DNA of 64,000 bases from Pogostemon cablin (GCA_023678885.1 CM042997.1:23194064-23258063); one strand, 5' to 3'. Shown: positions 1 to 12,064, counted from the first letter of the stretch. Translations and numbers: made by a program. The notes: a model not told the origin generated them from the letters alone.

Positions 1-863
1 TTATCCACATCTTGAATTAAATTCTCCATAACCCTATTTTCTCAGAAATTGTTGATGTTATAACACATCCAGATGCCTGAAATTTGACAAATTGTTTTAA
101 GTATACTTGACTTCTGAAACATGAAAATTTAGAAAAATCTTGCCTATGTTTTACAAATTTAGCTGATTGCAGGATCTGTAGCTAAATGCAAAATACTTCT
201 AATATTTTCTCTGTAGATTAGTTTGCAATTTCTCAAAAGTAGGAATCAATGATGAAAAAAGGAACATATATTCAGATTATTAACAGATAAAAGCCATATG
301 ATGTTATGGTTGATTCTGGGTGTAAATTTATTATGCTTGCCAATGTATTTTACAGGATAATTCAAATTATGTCAATGCCAAACACTCCATCTACACATGA
401 TTCATCCACAAATCTTGGTTTGTAGTCATATTAAATTAGGATTTTGGACTTCTCATTAATGTATGTTTTCATAACTTTGTGATCATCTGATTAGATTACG
501 TATTGTCTCCTCAACAGGGAAGGCTTACAAAACATTTGGTTGATTGGTCCTGTACCAGCCAAGTGTAATTTTTTATTCCAGAAGGAAGCTGTATTTAAGT
601 TTACTCCTTTGTGAAGTAACCTCATTGTTTGTTATGCAAGATATTGATATTGAAGTTATGTTTTTAATTTAAATTCTATGAGAAAAAAGGTTCTTGCTTA
701 TGAGTGTTCTGATACACACTCCTTCCTCTATCAGTGTCATTTGTTCGCTGAGCTCTGTTACATTTTCTTGCTTTGTGTGGCTGTCCACCTTGTGTATGAG
801 AGACTATATAAAATCTTGAAGTAAATTAGCGATATCTTCCTTCAGAAATCTACATCATTAGAC
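1..863. other. upstream region of the EIF1AD-like gene
   Basis: This stretch is AT-rich and has no convincing coding exon. A TATATAAA motif lies at 805-812, about 50 bases before the start codon, and could be a TATA box. A pyrimidine-rich TTCCTTCAG ends at 845 and could instead be the 3' end of an intron in the 5' leader. I cannot decide between a short leader starting near 838 and a spliced leader. No repeat family was recognised here. Confidence 0.4.
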
Positions 864-1529
864 ATGAAAGGAGGAAGAAAGAATCTCAAGAGAGCAGTTA
901 AAGAAGAGATAGTGACTCTTCAACAAGGTCAAAGCATAATGCAAGTTGCAGATTTAAGGGGCTCCAATCTTATTGAGGTATATAATTTTATCCTGTGTGT
1001 ATTGCCTGTTGTGAACTGTACAAATTCAATGGTGTGATTGTCCATTAATTTAGGGCAAAAATTCACCAGTTGATACTCTAATTTAAGAATATAAACTTAT
1101 TGACTACACTGGATTTTGATTCTCAAGGTTATGGATGCTGAAGGCAAAAAATTTATAGCAATATTTCCAGCAAAATTCCAGAAAAGCATGTGGATTAAAC
1201 GAGGAAACTTTGTAGTAGTTGATGAAAGTGGGAGGGATGAGGCGGTTGAATCTGGTTGCAAAGTTGCAGGTGTTGTTACACAAGTGCTCTACCACGATCA
1301 ACTTCGTGAGCTTAAAAAAACCTCAGAATGGCCTGACATTTTCAAATCCTTGCCCAATGAAAACTCTGATCGAGGCTTAGATTCTTGCGCGTCTCGTGAT
1401 GATGATGAATGCTCCAGTAGTGAAGAGGGACTTCCTCCTTTGGAAGCAAATACAAACAGATTAAATCCTCTCATGTCACAGTTGGATGTAGATTCAGAGT
1501 CGGATTCTGATACTGGAAGTGATTCATAA
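864..1529 (+). CDS. EIF1AD: EIF1AD-like RNA-binding protein (S1/eIF1A-like OB fold), two exons
   Basis: Exon 1 is 864-977 (38 codons, starting MKGGRKNLKRAV and ending GSNLIE); exon 2 is 1128-1529. They join in phase 0 across a GT..AG intron (978-1127), giving 171 residues. The core reads LIE-VMDAEGKKFIAIFPAKF, then KSMWIKRGNFVVVDE. This is the signature of the EIF1AD family: an OB fold similar to eIF1A, in which the IWIKRGD-type strand is strongly conserved. The tail from about residue 110 is acidic and serine-rich (DDDECSSSEEG, SESDSDTGSDS), as in animal EIF1AD. The family is nuclear and implicated in RNA binding; animal members have been linked to 40S maturation. The length matches the family's usual 150-180 residues. 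The start codon is the first ATG of the exon and gives the expected basic N-terminus. Nothing suggests decay. The assignment is by remembered family motifs, not a search. Confidence 0.88.
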
Positions 1530-2203
1530 TTCATTCTTTGTCTTTGCAGTTCTTTTCGAAACCTGGTCGATCGACCAGGTAAGGAGAAGGGATGCATGAT
1601 CAATCCTACTCGTTTTTCTTTATATTTTAAGCTGGAGATACTGATGAAATTGAAGTTATGGAACACTAACAAACCCTGATGTCTAATCTATGTGGAACTT
1701 TAGTTACTAGTTTATAAGCTTGTGTATTTCTCAATTAGACTTTAAAAAATGGTAAATTTATAAGTGTGAGTTTATTTCTTTATCAGCATCAGGCATTTTG
1801 AATACGAAATCGAGAGCAAAATTGTCAAGGCTGGAGGTGGCATTTGTGTTAATTGTTCACCTAAAGTAAATAATATCGTGTTAATTGCTCAAATTGTTTA
1901 CTCCATCCTTTACGGATTGCTGCTCTATAAAAAATCTATTAGCCAGATTAAATTCCTAACATTTAAAATGTACTCCATATTTTTCAAATACATAATTTAT
2001 GTAGAGTTTTTTTTTTATCTAAGATTCGGTAGTTATTTGTCTATCGATTGACAAAAGTATATATATAATTAATAAGGGTACAACATTTTATTTTGAAGGA
2101 TATACATTTTCACTAAAAAAATTTAAAAAAAATAAAATAAAAGGTGCACGTTCTTAACCTGAGGTCTGGGCGCATAGTGTCCCAAGACACACAAGTTTTA
2201 GCA

Positions 2204-2206
<3 letters not shown>

Positions 2207-2243
<37 letters not shown>
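2207..2243. repeat. (AT)n microsatellite
   Basis: About 18 uninterrupted AT units. Confidence 0.95.
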
Positions 2244-2245
<2 letters not shown>

Positions 2246-2480
2246 GATTTACATGAACGATATAGTAAAAATTCGTTTGCCAATATTAGATTAAAAAAAT
2301 TTACTATTGTATTCTCAATTCTGATCAACACACAATACATATTTAACGGATGAATAACGAATTTTTTATGATTTATACAGAATATAATATAATTAGAAAA
2401 AATAGAATGAAATATTTTGCAAATATAAATTACCTATACCGAATTTTGTGATATACAAATGACGCATAATATTAGAAGAA

Positions 2481-2714
2481 GGGTAGGTTTGAAATCGTCT
2501 TACATGAGACTATTTTACATTTTTTTAAATTTTGCTATAAAACGTTATCATTTCCCTATAAAATATTATCACTTTTCATTTATACTATAAATTATTTATG
2601 AAATAACATTATTACTTTTTCATTAATTTAGTATTACTTTTCAATATAAAAATTATTACTTTCTAACCGTCTCACATGCAGAGGCTTACATAAAACAATC
2701 TCAAACAAATCTAT
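2481..2714. mobile_element. MITE of the GAGAC-GTCTCAC family
   Basis: The left end reads GGTAGGTTTGAAATCGTCTT; the right end, read in reverse complement, gives a similar TAGATTTGTTTGAGATTGTT. The AT-rich core has repeated TTATCACTTTT/TATTACTTTT phrases. A second copy with the same internal phrases lies at about 26759-27013. The exact ends and target duplication are not clear. Confidence 0.6.
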
Positions 2715-3289
2715 GCATAGAAAGAAATTCAATTATATTTTCAATTTTAAGATATACTATCTTACACCAAAGTAGCACTTGTAAATGTAATTCCAACCGT
2801 TTCTCTGGTAATAAACCAACCATTCAGGTGAGGGTCCTCACCTTTTAATGCATAACTGCAAAAGTGGTCAATCGCTACCTTCAAAGCAACAACCCATTCC
2901 TCATTGGTCACTGTAACTATATTAAAAACATTACCATAATATTTTATTAATTTTCTAAACTTCTTCTAATTAGTTTCTAATTAATTTTCTGCAATTAATT
3001 CATTTCATATTTCGTAAGACGCGTCGATCCGTTATTAAAGTATTATTGTTATATTTTATTGTTAGTTAAAGTATTTTTTTAATGTATAATAAATAATGAA
3101 TTAAAATACATTTGTAGAGTGTTATATAGATATATACTACAAAGTAAAAACATATCTTAACTATCAATAAACATACTCCCTCCGTCCCACGTATTTTTAC
3201 CCACTTTATATTTTGGGATGTCCCACATAATTTTACACATTCAATTTATGGTAAAAATACATAATATTTTATGGGTCCAATTTTTTAAT

Positions 3290-3385
3290 GGCCACTTTTG
3301 ATAAAGTACAATTTAAAATAGTCACATCTCTTAAAACAAATTTTTACTAACCACTTTCAAGTGGATTCGCCAAATTACCCCCATA
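3290..3385 (+). repeat. left terminal inverted repeat of the MULE
   Basis: It pairs with 12065-12160 in inverted orientation. Conserved blocks include TGGCCACTTTTG, ATAA, GTCACAT/GCCACAT, AATTTTT and CTAACCACTTT/CTAGCCACTTT. The similarity fades after a CCAAATTACCC block. Confidence 0.8.
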
Positions 3386-3757
3386 ACTGTTACTCAAAGG
3401 ACGAAAATAATTGGGTCATCATCATGTCAGTTTTGACTGCAATAAATGGGGGGTGGGTGGACCACATTTTTTAAAGTTTTTAAATTTTGAATTTAAGATT
3501 TTGGAGGTGGGTTGGTGGGGTACATCAATACCGTCACTTTCACCATTTTCTCTCCCTTCATTCTTTGTTTTTTTTCTTTATTTCTCTCTCATATTTCATC
3601 CAACACCCTCTCTCTTCTTCTCTCCATTCGTCCAACATCCTCTCTCTTCCACTCTTCGTTCGTACCAGTGAAGAACAGTGCATTTCTGGGTGGAGAATTC
3701 TCCATTTGCGGTCTCCAGAATTCTCAATTTGCGGTCTCCAGAGTGCATCAACTTGAA

Positions 3758-6700
3758 ATGGCAAATTTTCAGGTATGTATATAGGCATTGTTATTGGCAT
3801 GTTTAAATACGTATAATGTAATGTGTGTAATGTAATGTAATGTGTTGAATTGGCCTTAACTGTAGTAGGAATGCAGTGGTGTTCATTAATTTTTGGTTTT
3901 TTTTTAATTTTGGTTGGCCGAGTAGAGGTTTTCAGTAGGCCGAATAGAACAATACTTCAGGCCGAATAGAACAAGTGTAGGCCGAATAGAGGTTTTCAGT
4001 AGGCCGAATAGAACAATACTTCAGGCCGAATAGAACAATACTTCAGGCCGAATAGAACAAGTGTAGGCCGAATAGAGCAAAGTGTATGAGCAATGACTTT
4101 TAATTTTGGTTGGCCGAGTAGAGGTTTTCAATAGGCCGAATAGAACAATACTTCAGGCCGAATAGAACAAGTGTAGGCCGAATAGAGCAAAGTGTATGCC
4201 GAATAAAGGTATTCTTTAGGCCGAATAGAACAAATCTTTAGGCCGAAAAGAACAAGTGCAGGCCGAATAGAGCAACCTGGAAGACTTGTATTTTTTAAAT
4301 TTAATGAAATTTTTGTTGGCCGAATAGAGATTTAGGGATGGCCGAATAGAACAACTGTGTAGGCCGAATAGAGGAATTGTGTAGGCCGAATAGAAGGAAC
4401 TGTGGGCCGAATAGAGTAAATGTTTATGTGTTCAAATATTTTGTTTTAGGATTTTCATGAACTTATTGTTATTTTGCTCATAATTATGAATTTATGTCTT
4501 ATTTAGCAAAAAAAAAAAATGTGCAGGGTGAATGGAAGCGTCCTTCCATGCAGGGTCAACAATGCAGTATACATAATTACTGCAAACCTGGGGTCATTAT
4601 GGATATCATTCATAGGCAGTTAACTAGGGTTGGGGGTAATGCGGAGGAGATATTTAAGAGATCATGTTTTGGTCATTACTGGAATCTCAGCGATGAGTGG
4701 AACGCGAATGCTCATCTGCACAGTCTCATGACCCGTGAGATCGTACATAGGGGGGACGATTTAACGGCTAGGTATTTTCAGGTTGGGGACGTGTGCCTTA
4801 GATTTAGCCGGGTAGAGTTCATGAGGATTATGAGACTCTATTTTCGGGATAGACTCAGCTTTGATCCGAACGAGACGTATGGTATCCCGCCTGGTGGGTT
4901 ATATGATAGGTTTTATGGTCAGGGTGAGAGACCATTAGTAAGTCAGATTGCTAGTGACTTTGAAGGAAGAAGATTTATAGGTGTTAGCCCTGAGGACGCA
5001 GTTAAGGTTGCCAAAGTTCTGTTGTTGTACTACTTTCTCCTTGGATCGGATGTCACCAAGTTGGGTGTAGACAACTGGGTCTGGTGCCTAGTAGAGGACG
5101 AACAGAGATGGAATTTATTCCCTTGGGGACAACTCAGTTATATGACGCTTTTGCACTTTATGGACCACATTGTGACCAAAGTCCCAGCTAAAGCAAATCC
5201 CGATCGGTACAGATACCACTTTTACGGGTGCACATTCGCATTACTGGTACGTGTTTTAGTAGATATATTAAAGTTATAGTGTATTTTCAATTTTAGTTGT
5301 ATTAATTATCTGACATATGTGGTTTACGTGTGACAGGTTTGGGCGTACGAGCGTCTACCTGCCGTTGCTGCACCGTATGGCCATGTCCCCCACGGTAGGT
5401 TGAATTTAAGGCCACTCTGCTTGCGATGGATTTTTCGCACATGGAAGAGGGTTGATAGGACTCTGTTTGATCAGGTATGACTTATTAATCCATTTAGTGA
5501 AGACAGATATGTTTTATATTGTTTCTTATGTAATTGTTTATTTTGAATCAGGCTCTTGATGTGGTTGATTTTCCGATAATCCTTCCTGATAAGCGTAGAC
5601 AAGGGTATTGGATTGGCATAGAGGATGATCCTTTGGAGGGGTTGATCATGGGGATGTACACCAAGTCATTCTCTAAAACCAGCATAAAGGCTGTCCGGGC
5701 ATACGATCCTACCAGTAATCCATGGGATCAGCGGTACTATACGGGTGTGGCTGTTGATGATGCGTGGAGGGGCCAGCGGGCGGATGATGCTGCGGCTTGG
5801 ATGAATGATTCCCCAGGTTTTCATGGGAGTGGGTTTAGGGACGCATACCGAGGTGATCAGCACGACCAGGGATATGATCAGGATTTCCAAGAAAGGGTAT
5901 TTCGTATGCTGGATCAACAGGATGAGTTTTTACACCACCTTGCTTGTCAGGTTGTGTCTGAGCATCAAACAGCTCATTATTTTCGACTGGCACTTACGGC
6001 TGAGATTAGATGCCTTCGATCAGATCTTGCGCAGACCTGGATGTCTGAAGCTGAGCCAACCAGTGCGAGGTCAGGGGTTAGACATTCCCCTACTAGACCG
6101 GTGGAGGCGCTCAGCCCGATGGCCCCCACACTTAGGGGTGATGAAGAGGGTATCATGCGGTCTAAGAGGCAATGAAATCCAGCTGCAGCGTTACAGTCTC
6201 CATTTACCACGACAGACCGAGAGCGCCGATGGAAACTGTACCGCAGATTTATTTCAAGCAGAGAACTGTAAGTGCTACGCCAGTAGTGTAGACGTTATCA
6301 TATATTACTTTAAACAATGTGCATTGATTTTAATGAATTATTGAATGCAGGATCGACGTTGGTCTTAGTTTTAGAGTAGGGCGTTCCTTTTTCACTGAGA
6401 TGGAGAACCCCAGTGTTTGGTTTTCCAGTAAGGTCAGAAATATTTAGTTCGTGTTTATATAAAATGTTGTAAATATTTTCATTATGTCATCAATTGTTAA
6501 TTTTATTCGATGGATTTTCAGCACCTGGATGCATACATTAACTTAATATCGGAGCGACCCTCTGACATAGGTGTACACGTGCATTCGGAGGTTGGCACCT
6601 ACTGCATTATGGACATGGAGTTCTCTGTAAGTAAATTAATTCATTACAATTGACTGTGACAAATTTGGTATTTAATTTTTTGAGACTAATATTATGAAAT

Positions 6701-7375
6701 GATTCTCGTGTAAGGTCCGAGTACAAGCAGTATGGAATGAGCACACGGGTCAGTTTAGGGATGATAGATCGACATATGCCAACATAACTGATGAATTGTT
6801 GATAGATCTCCGTCAATACGCCCGAGGTTTATTGCCGGTTTGGAGGGATCGAGATCCTGGATTGATTGTGATGTGGTATTATATCCTAACCATTGGTTCA
6901 ATTACATGATAATATCCCCTAGAATGACTCTAGTGTTTTTACATCTAATGTATGCATTCCTTTTAACTTTCTTTGGTAATTATTGTTCATTGTCCACACC
7001 TCAGGGCACTACTACCCATGTGCGGTCCTTACAAAGCCAATGAAATTCATTTGTTTTGACTCGTTTCGGCATAGATGGGATGATGAGCCCAAAATGAAGG
7101 AGCGCCGGATATTAGAGACTCTACCATACAGACGTGTCATCCCAGCTCTGATGCGTGAGCTTGACTCTTCCGGGGTCCCGTACACATTCCCGCTGTCACC
7201 AGCTCCCAGAGAGTATTGTTTCAAGTAAGAGGATGGTTCGAGTTGCGGACCAGCCTGTCTGAGAACCATAGAGGGACTATTAGTAAGGAACTTTAACTGG
7301 GACACCCCTGATCACATCCTGCGCTTCCGTAAGCAAATTGCCTTCATGATCTTTCAGTGTGCTAGAACAGGATGA
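3758..7375 (+). pseudogene. MULE-borne DUF1985-like/Ulp1 (C48) cysteine protease gene, broken
   Basis: The leader (about 3540-3757) is CT-rich. Exons read by phase continuity: 3758-3772 (MANFQ), 4527-5246, 5337-5474, 5552-6267, 6351-6432, 6522-6626, and about 6715 to 7375. The N-terminal part (GHYWNLSDEW, then CLRFSRVEFMRIM and FPWGQLSYMTLLHF) resembles DUF1985. The middle contains RRFISSREL and HLDAYINLISERP, typical of Ulp1-bearing MULEs. The protease end shows a His (CAC 7007-7009 in GHYYPCAVL), an Asp 17 codons later (GAC 7058-7060 in CFDSF, the same spacing as yeast Ulp1) and a Cys (TGC 7244-7246 in SSCGPAC). Breaks: an in-frame TGA at 6173-6175 in the middle of exon 4, a frame change near 6841-6856 (before DVVLYP), and a TAA at 7226-7228, six codons before the Cys. 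Ulp1-family enzymes remove SUMO; in these transposons their role is unknown. The protein cannot be made full-length as it stands. Exon boundaries after 6715 are uncertain. Confidence 0.82.
3916..4420 (+). repeat. left GGCCGAATAGA minisatellite array, inside intron 1 of the Ulp1 gene
   Basis: I count about 21 copies of AGGCCGAATAGAACAA or close variants (GTAGAGG, GAGCAAAG), with a period near 20-25 bp. Higher-order repetition is visible, for example the triplet ending AATACTTC / AAGTGT / GGTTTTCAGT. The array lies wholly within the predicted 754-nt intron 3773-4526. Confidence 0.93.
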
Positions 7376-7931
7376 ACTTAGTTAATTTTAATTTTGTTTA
7401 AGAAGGACAACGTAGACGGGTATGCCCAATTTCACCACATTTCCCACATTTTTTACAATAATACATAATATCATTTGGACAATCTTTATCTTAATTGTTG
7501 TAATATTTTATTTATTTTATATATTTTTATTTTATTATTTTTTTATATATCTAAACTATTTTTTAAATTTCTTTTTAAAGGTAGATTATTTTTTATTATA
7601 TGAACTCATATATTTAAATTATTAATTGAAATTTATTGTCAAAAGTAATATTAAACTTATTTTAATTTTAAATTTTGTTTAAAATATAATTAATTCAATA
7701 TTAAAAGAGAATTTGTATAATATTTGATTAATAATAAAATATTAATTTAAATAATAAATAAATAAATATGGATAAAATAAATAAATATTAAATAAGTACG
7801 GGTAACCCGCCAATTTTTGATAAATGGGTATGAGACGGGTAGAACAGGATGAACTTAGTTAATTTTAATTTTGTTTAAGAAGGACAACGTAGACGTGTAT
7901 GCCCAATTTCACCACATTTCCCACATTTTTT
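7363..7931. repeat. 92-bp direct repeat bracketing an inserted AT-rich segment
   Basis: 7363-7454 and 7840-7931 are almost identical (visible difference GACGGGTATG versus GACGTGTATG). Each contains the end of the Ulp1 gene (AGAACAGGATGA) joined to the last codons of the transposase gene on the other strand. The ~385 bp between them is AT-rich and ends in ACGGGTAACCCGCCAATT..GGGTATGAGACGGG, similar to the CGGGTA-rich hAT-like element at 15463-16034. Read together, the convergent gene ends were duplicated around the segment, so 7395-7454 is a stranded partial copy of the transposase zinc-knuckle exon. Confidence 0.85.
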
Positions 7932-10807
7932 TTGTCTACGTATACGGTGGTTAGGATTATCTATGATAGGAGGAGGTGGATTATCTTGTGAGCACGCCAC
8001 TCCAGTATAATTTTTACGATTGTGACCTGGCTGTCGACATCTTGAGCACACATGTTCTTTGTGACGTCTCCTGGATGACTCGATCTCTGACCTTATACGA
8101 GATATTCGTGGTCGTCCGGCCTGTCTGTGTGGCAGCGGGGGGTTCATCCTCTGTGACAGGACTCCTTCGGGTGTGTCCCACTGAGTGTAGTGGGGAACAG
8201 GCAATACTGGACCACGCCACATATTCACGACACTCGTATTATGATAAGCTGTAGACACAAAACCGCTGGCTGGCAAACCGCAAGCACTGTACAACGTATA
8301 GTGTAAGAGACACATAAAAATGATAACAATGCAATTAAGTAAGGTAATGATTGCGTACTCGATTGCCTTCATCGCATGAATGCATGGAACAAGTTCTTTC
8401 TGGAACTTCTGACATGTGCAGGTGTAGTAGTTCAGATCAACAGTGAATATATTACTAGCATCCTTGATCGCAAACTTATTTTCAATGAGCATGGAAAATT
8501 CTAGCTTTTGGGCTGATTGAGAAAGTTCCACTAGTTCGTCATGGAGACGCTGGCATAGGATGGTACTCCGTTGTTCAGCTGTTGTTCGACGTTCGTAAAA
8601 CCACCTCTCAGTGGTAGTCCAACAAACCTCTAGCATTGTGCAGATAGGTAGCTTCTGCGCCCAAAGGATGGCATTGTTATACGACTCAGCTGCATTTGAG
8701 GTCATAAACTCGTATCTGTTGACAGGACAATGCACCCTTGACCATCTCTCATATCCCCACGACCCAATCAACTCTATTAACTCCTGCGATCGTGTCCCAC
8801 ATCTCAGTAAGTCCATCATCCTGCAAATAACAATGTATGAGTGGTAAAATTAGGTTAAAAAAGACATTGTACCAGCTCGTTCTTGTATAAAAAATTACAA
8901 AAGTGTAATATGTTGGCTGACTCACTTATCAAAATGTCTCGGTAGGTATACATCCATCGCACGATGGAATGTATATAAAACATTCTTTCCAAAGCCAGCC
9001 AATCTGTGCTTTAAATGGTAGCCACATAGACCGTGATGGGCATCAGGATACACAGTAGAAATAGCGTGTGCAATACTGGCATGACCGTCAGAAACTATCA
9101 ACAGGTCTCGTGGACATCCGTAGGCCTCGCGTAACCTTTCTAAAAACCACGTCCACGACACGTTGCTCTTAACATCGCCAGTGCCTAAGGCGAGTGGAAA
9201 TATCTGATGGTTTGGATCATGCGTGACTGCGACAAACACGGTTCCTCTGTGACTACCCTTCGTATGAGTGCCATCAATGACAATGACTGGACGACCAGAC
9301 TCTAAAAACCCCCGCCTCGATGCTCCAAGTGCATAAAATGTAAACTTTAAACGGTCATCTTCATCGACAGATATTCGGGTGTACGTACCGGGATTTGTGG
9401 ATTCCAACTGATACATATAAGCAGGGAGCAATTCGTATGAGCTATCGTGATCCCCGTACGTGTGTCCAACAGCGTAGTGTTTCGCCTTTAACGCTATATT
9501 GTAGCTAATGTTGAATCCAAAATCAGTCCTGATCTCATCTCTCATCGCACTGGGTCGAAGGCCATGAACCTTATCAAACTGCCTAGCAACAAAATATTGA
9601 CCGATTACTTTGGATGACACCTGTGTAGGAGCAGATCTGTCTGGATCATTTAAACAACCAAGAAGTTCGACGAATTTAACCACTCTCCACAACCCAGAGC
9701 TCATTCTTGCGTGCAACTTAAATGGATAGTCTGTTTGACCCTTCATGTTACATACAACATTGTACCTTGTCGTGCTAGATCTTTCAACATAGGTCTCCAC
9801 TCCGTGCCGTAAGTTATACATGCCTACTGCTGTCTGGATCTTCTCTTTTGTCTCAAATACACTGTTCTTTTCAATAACACCAGACGCATCAATCTCAAGG
9901 CCAGTCAGCTGATCTACTCTCTCTGCTTCAATCGGCATGCCTATGAACGTGGCAGGTGCATTAGTTTCATCTACAAATATACTTTAGTTCTATTTCTATT
10001 ATAACTAAATATAGTTTCCATACCTGGAATCAACCAAGGACGGGTATTGGGCCGTGCACTACGCAACTCTTCTGACTGCATTTCAGGACGGCGCAACTCA
10101 CGATTAATCGGTTCAAGAAAGTTAGACCCTCCTCTCTTACGTATGTAATCACATATTTCTTCATACAATTGGTGTATTCTCTCCTCAGCACCATCATCGC
10201 TTTCGCTAGAAGACTGATTAGTATCCTGCTGTATGTGATCCCCTTCTTCCACCGTTCTATTCCCGGGGTTATCATCATCATCATTACAACCGTCTACGTC
10301 CTCCGCACCCTCATCAGAGACAGCACCAGATTCTGCATCTACAGATTCTCTAAAACCAGCACACTGCATCTCTGAGGCCGGACAACACTCCACATTCAAA
10401 TCAAAATCATGTCTCCCACAAGAATTTGCCCTCGTACGTGGGTCATTGCTCGTACCAGCACCTCCGTCATCATAACCCATCCCTAAAACCATACTACTCC
10501 CTGCACCCGTGATAGGACGGAGTGTGACGTACATCATTCCGACATCATCAACACACTTGAACACTTCTGCCACACGTGCATCATTCTTTATCTTATATTT
10601 GAACAAACGACCATTGTAATTAACTAGAGAATGAACTACATAACCCCAATGCCCCAAATCAGCTTGCACTATGTCATGAATTTCTTTTAGTAAGCTACTA
10701 TAACACAAACTGGCATCTGGCAAGAACAACCAGTTCACCACTCCACCTATGTATTGCAATCCTTCCCATGCTCCACCCCAACGCATCCCAACTTTTCTAT
10801 AACTCAT
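7875..10807 (-). CDS. MuDR-type MULE transposase with SWIM and CCHC zinc motifs
   Basis: Exons on the minus strand: 10807-10024, 9940-8926, 8820-8359 and 8286-7875, with GT..AG introns and matching phases. The last 72-nt intron keeps the frame if it is retained. This gives about 890 residues (914 unspliced). Order: N-terminal variable part with an acidic serine-rich linker; MuDR-like DNA-binding region (YPFKLHARMSSGLWRV, about residues 333-348); MULE catalytic domain with Asp484 (VIVIDGTHTKG), Asp546 (LLIVSDGHASI) and CGYH (567-570); a conserved SNAAESYNNA block with Glu645, a candidate for the acidic third residue; a SWIM finger CTCQKFQ..VPCIHA near 734-749; and a C-terminal pair of zinc knuckles. 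The first knuckle ends in Tyr where Cys is expected (CSRCRQPGHNRKNY); the second (CGKCGEIGHTRLRC) is complete. A non-coding first exon probably ends at 11751 (AAG then GTATGT), so the 5' intron 10808-11750 contains the right-hand repeat array. A TATATA motif on the minus strand near 11885 may be its promoter. No stop or frameshift was seen. Confidence 0.88.
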
Positions 10808-11004
10808 CTGCACATTTTTTCAAAAATAACTTTAATGACATCAACACTAAAAGATTAGATAATTAGTTGCATCATTAAATCATTAGAAAATTTGTACTAA
10901 ATTTGTATTCTATCCAGTCAACAAATTAATGTATGCAAACCTACACTGTTTCAACAAAACCCTAAACCCTTGACACACCTTAAAATGTGTCAGTATTTTT
11001 TTCT

Positions 11005-11524
11005 TCTATTCGGCCAATTATTCCTCTATTCGGCCCAAAAGTGTCTCTTATTCGGCCTAGTAACTTGCTCTATTTGGCCCACATTGATTTTCTATTCGGC
11101 CTACCAACGGTTTCTCTATTCGACCAACGGTTTCTCTATTCGGCCCACCAAGCTATTCTATTCGGCCCACTAACTTCTTCTATTCGGCCTACTAAGTTTC
11201 AGAAAATAAAAGATCATTTTTTGGGCATTTCGGCCAACGGGTGTTTTATTCGGCCCACAAAGTTGTTCTATTCGGCCTACAAACCTTGTTCTATTCGGCC
11301 TACTAACTTTCTGAAATTTAAAGAATTTTTTTGGGCTATTCGGCCAACGGTTTCTCTATTCGGCCCACCAAACTATTCTATTCGGCTCACTAACTTCTTC
11401 TATTCGGCCAACTAAGTTCCAGAAAATAAAAGATTATTTTTTGGGCATTTTGGCCAATGGGTGTTCTATTCGGCCCACAAAGTTGTTCTACTCGGCCCAG
11501 CAACTAAATCTATTCGGCCTACTC
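11005..11524 (-). repeat. right GGCCGAATAGA array, inverted relative to the left one
   Basis: About 21 copies of CTATTCGGCC (reverse complement of GGCCGAATAG), separated by CACAAAGTTGTT-, TACTAACTTT- and AACGGTTT-type spacers. A block of about 240 bp is itself repeated (11115-11215 resembles 11340-11440). It lies inside the predicted 5' intron of the transposase gene. Confidence 0.93.
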
Positions 11525-12064
11525 ACCATTGTTTAACAAATTTGAAAAGATTAATTAAAAAAACCAAGATGTAACATGAGTGGTGAAGATTTAAGAGAGA
11601 AAAACTTTTGAATGTTACAAAATTATTCTACAAGTCATACAATTTTTTCTATTCTATTATAAAAACGTTGAATAATTAGAATACACTCATGAGCCATGTC
11701 AACAATTATAAAATTAGGGCATCACAACTATAAAACTTGTTTTAACATACCTTGCACACCTGCTACCCAATATCTTAATTCTCTCCAAAATTACTGGAAA
11801 TTTGCTCCCAAATGCTCAACCTCTAGTACAAAAAATTTTAATAAGTGTTGGACGACCACCCCCATTTTCCACTTTCCACTATATATTATCCTCAGTATGG
11901 ATATGGGGGAGCTGCGGGAGCACATACCTACATAGTAGTACTAGGTATTAAGTATTGTACTTTCACACTTTATTCAGAAATAAAGAAGAATCCGATTCCT
12001 TTACTGTACTTTGGGTCAAAAAAGTGTGGAATCTCATCTGCAACCAGCTGAAAAGTGGGTCCCC

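Larger units (their letters stand above)
1530..3173. other. AT-rich intergenic region with short repeats
   Basis: This is the 3' flank of the EIF1AD-like gene. It contains an (AT)n microsatellite at 2207-2243 and a ~235-bp MITE at about 2481-2714. Open frames across the microsatellite are composed of tyrosine-isoleucine repeats and are not genes. No other feature was recognised. Confidence 0.7.

Noticed and set aside
1298..1672. 124-codon minus-strand frame over the EIF1AD-like gene
   Set aside because: It is the antisense shadow of exon 2 and its acidic tail.
3411..3800. Several 80-90-codon frames left of the repeat array
   Set aside because: They are products of the CT-rich leader of the MULE Ulp1 gene; only the short MANFQ exon at 3758-3772 fits splicing.
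3916..4420. CRISPR-like regular repeat array
   Set aside because: Period and spacers are too short and variable, repeats are interspersed variants of one minisatellite word, and the context is a plant transposon.
10970..11415. Open frames of 67 and 142 codons rich in FYSA/IRPT repeats
   Set aside because: They arise from the CTATTCGGCC array and have no start context or family similarity; the array is better explained as intronic.
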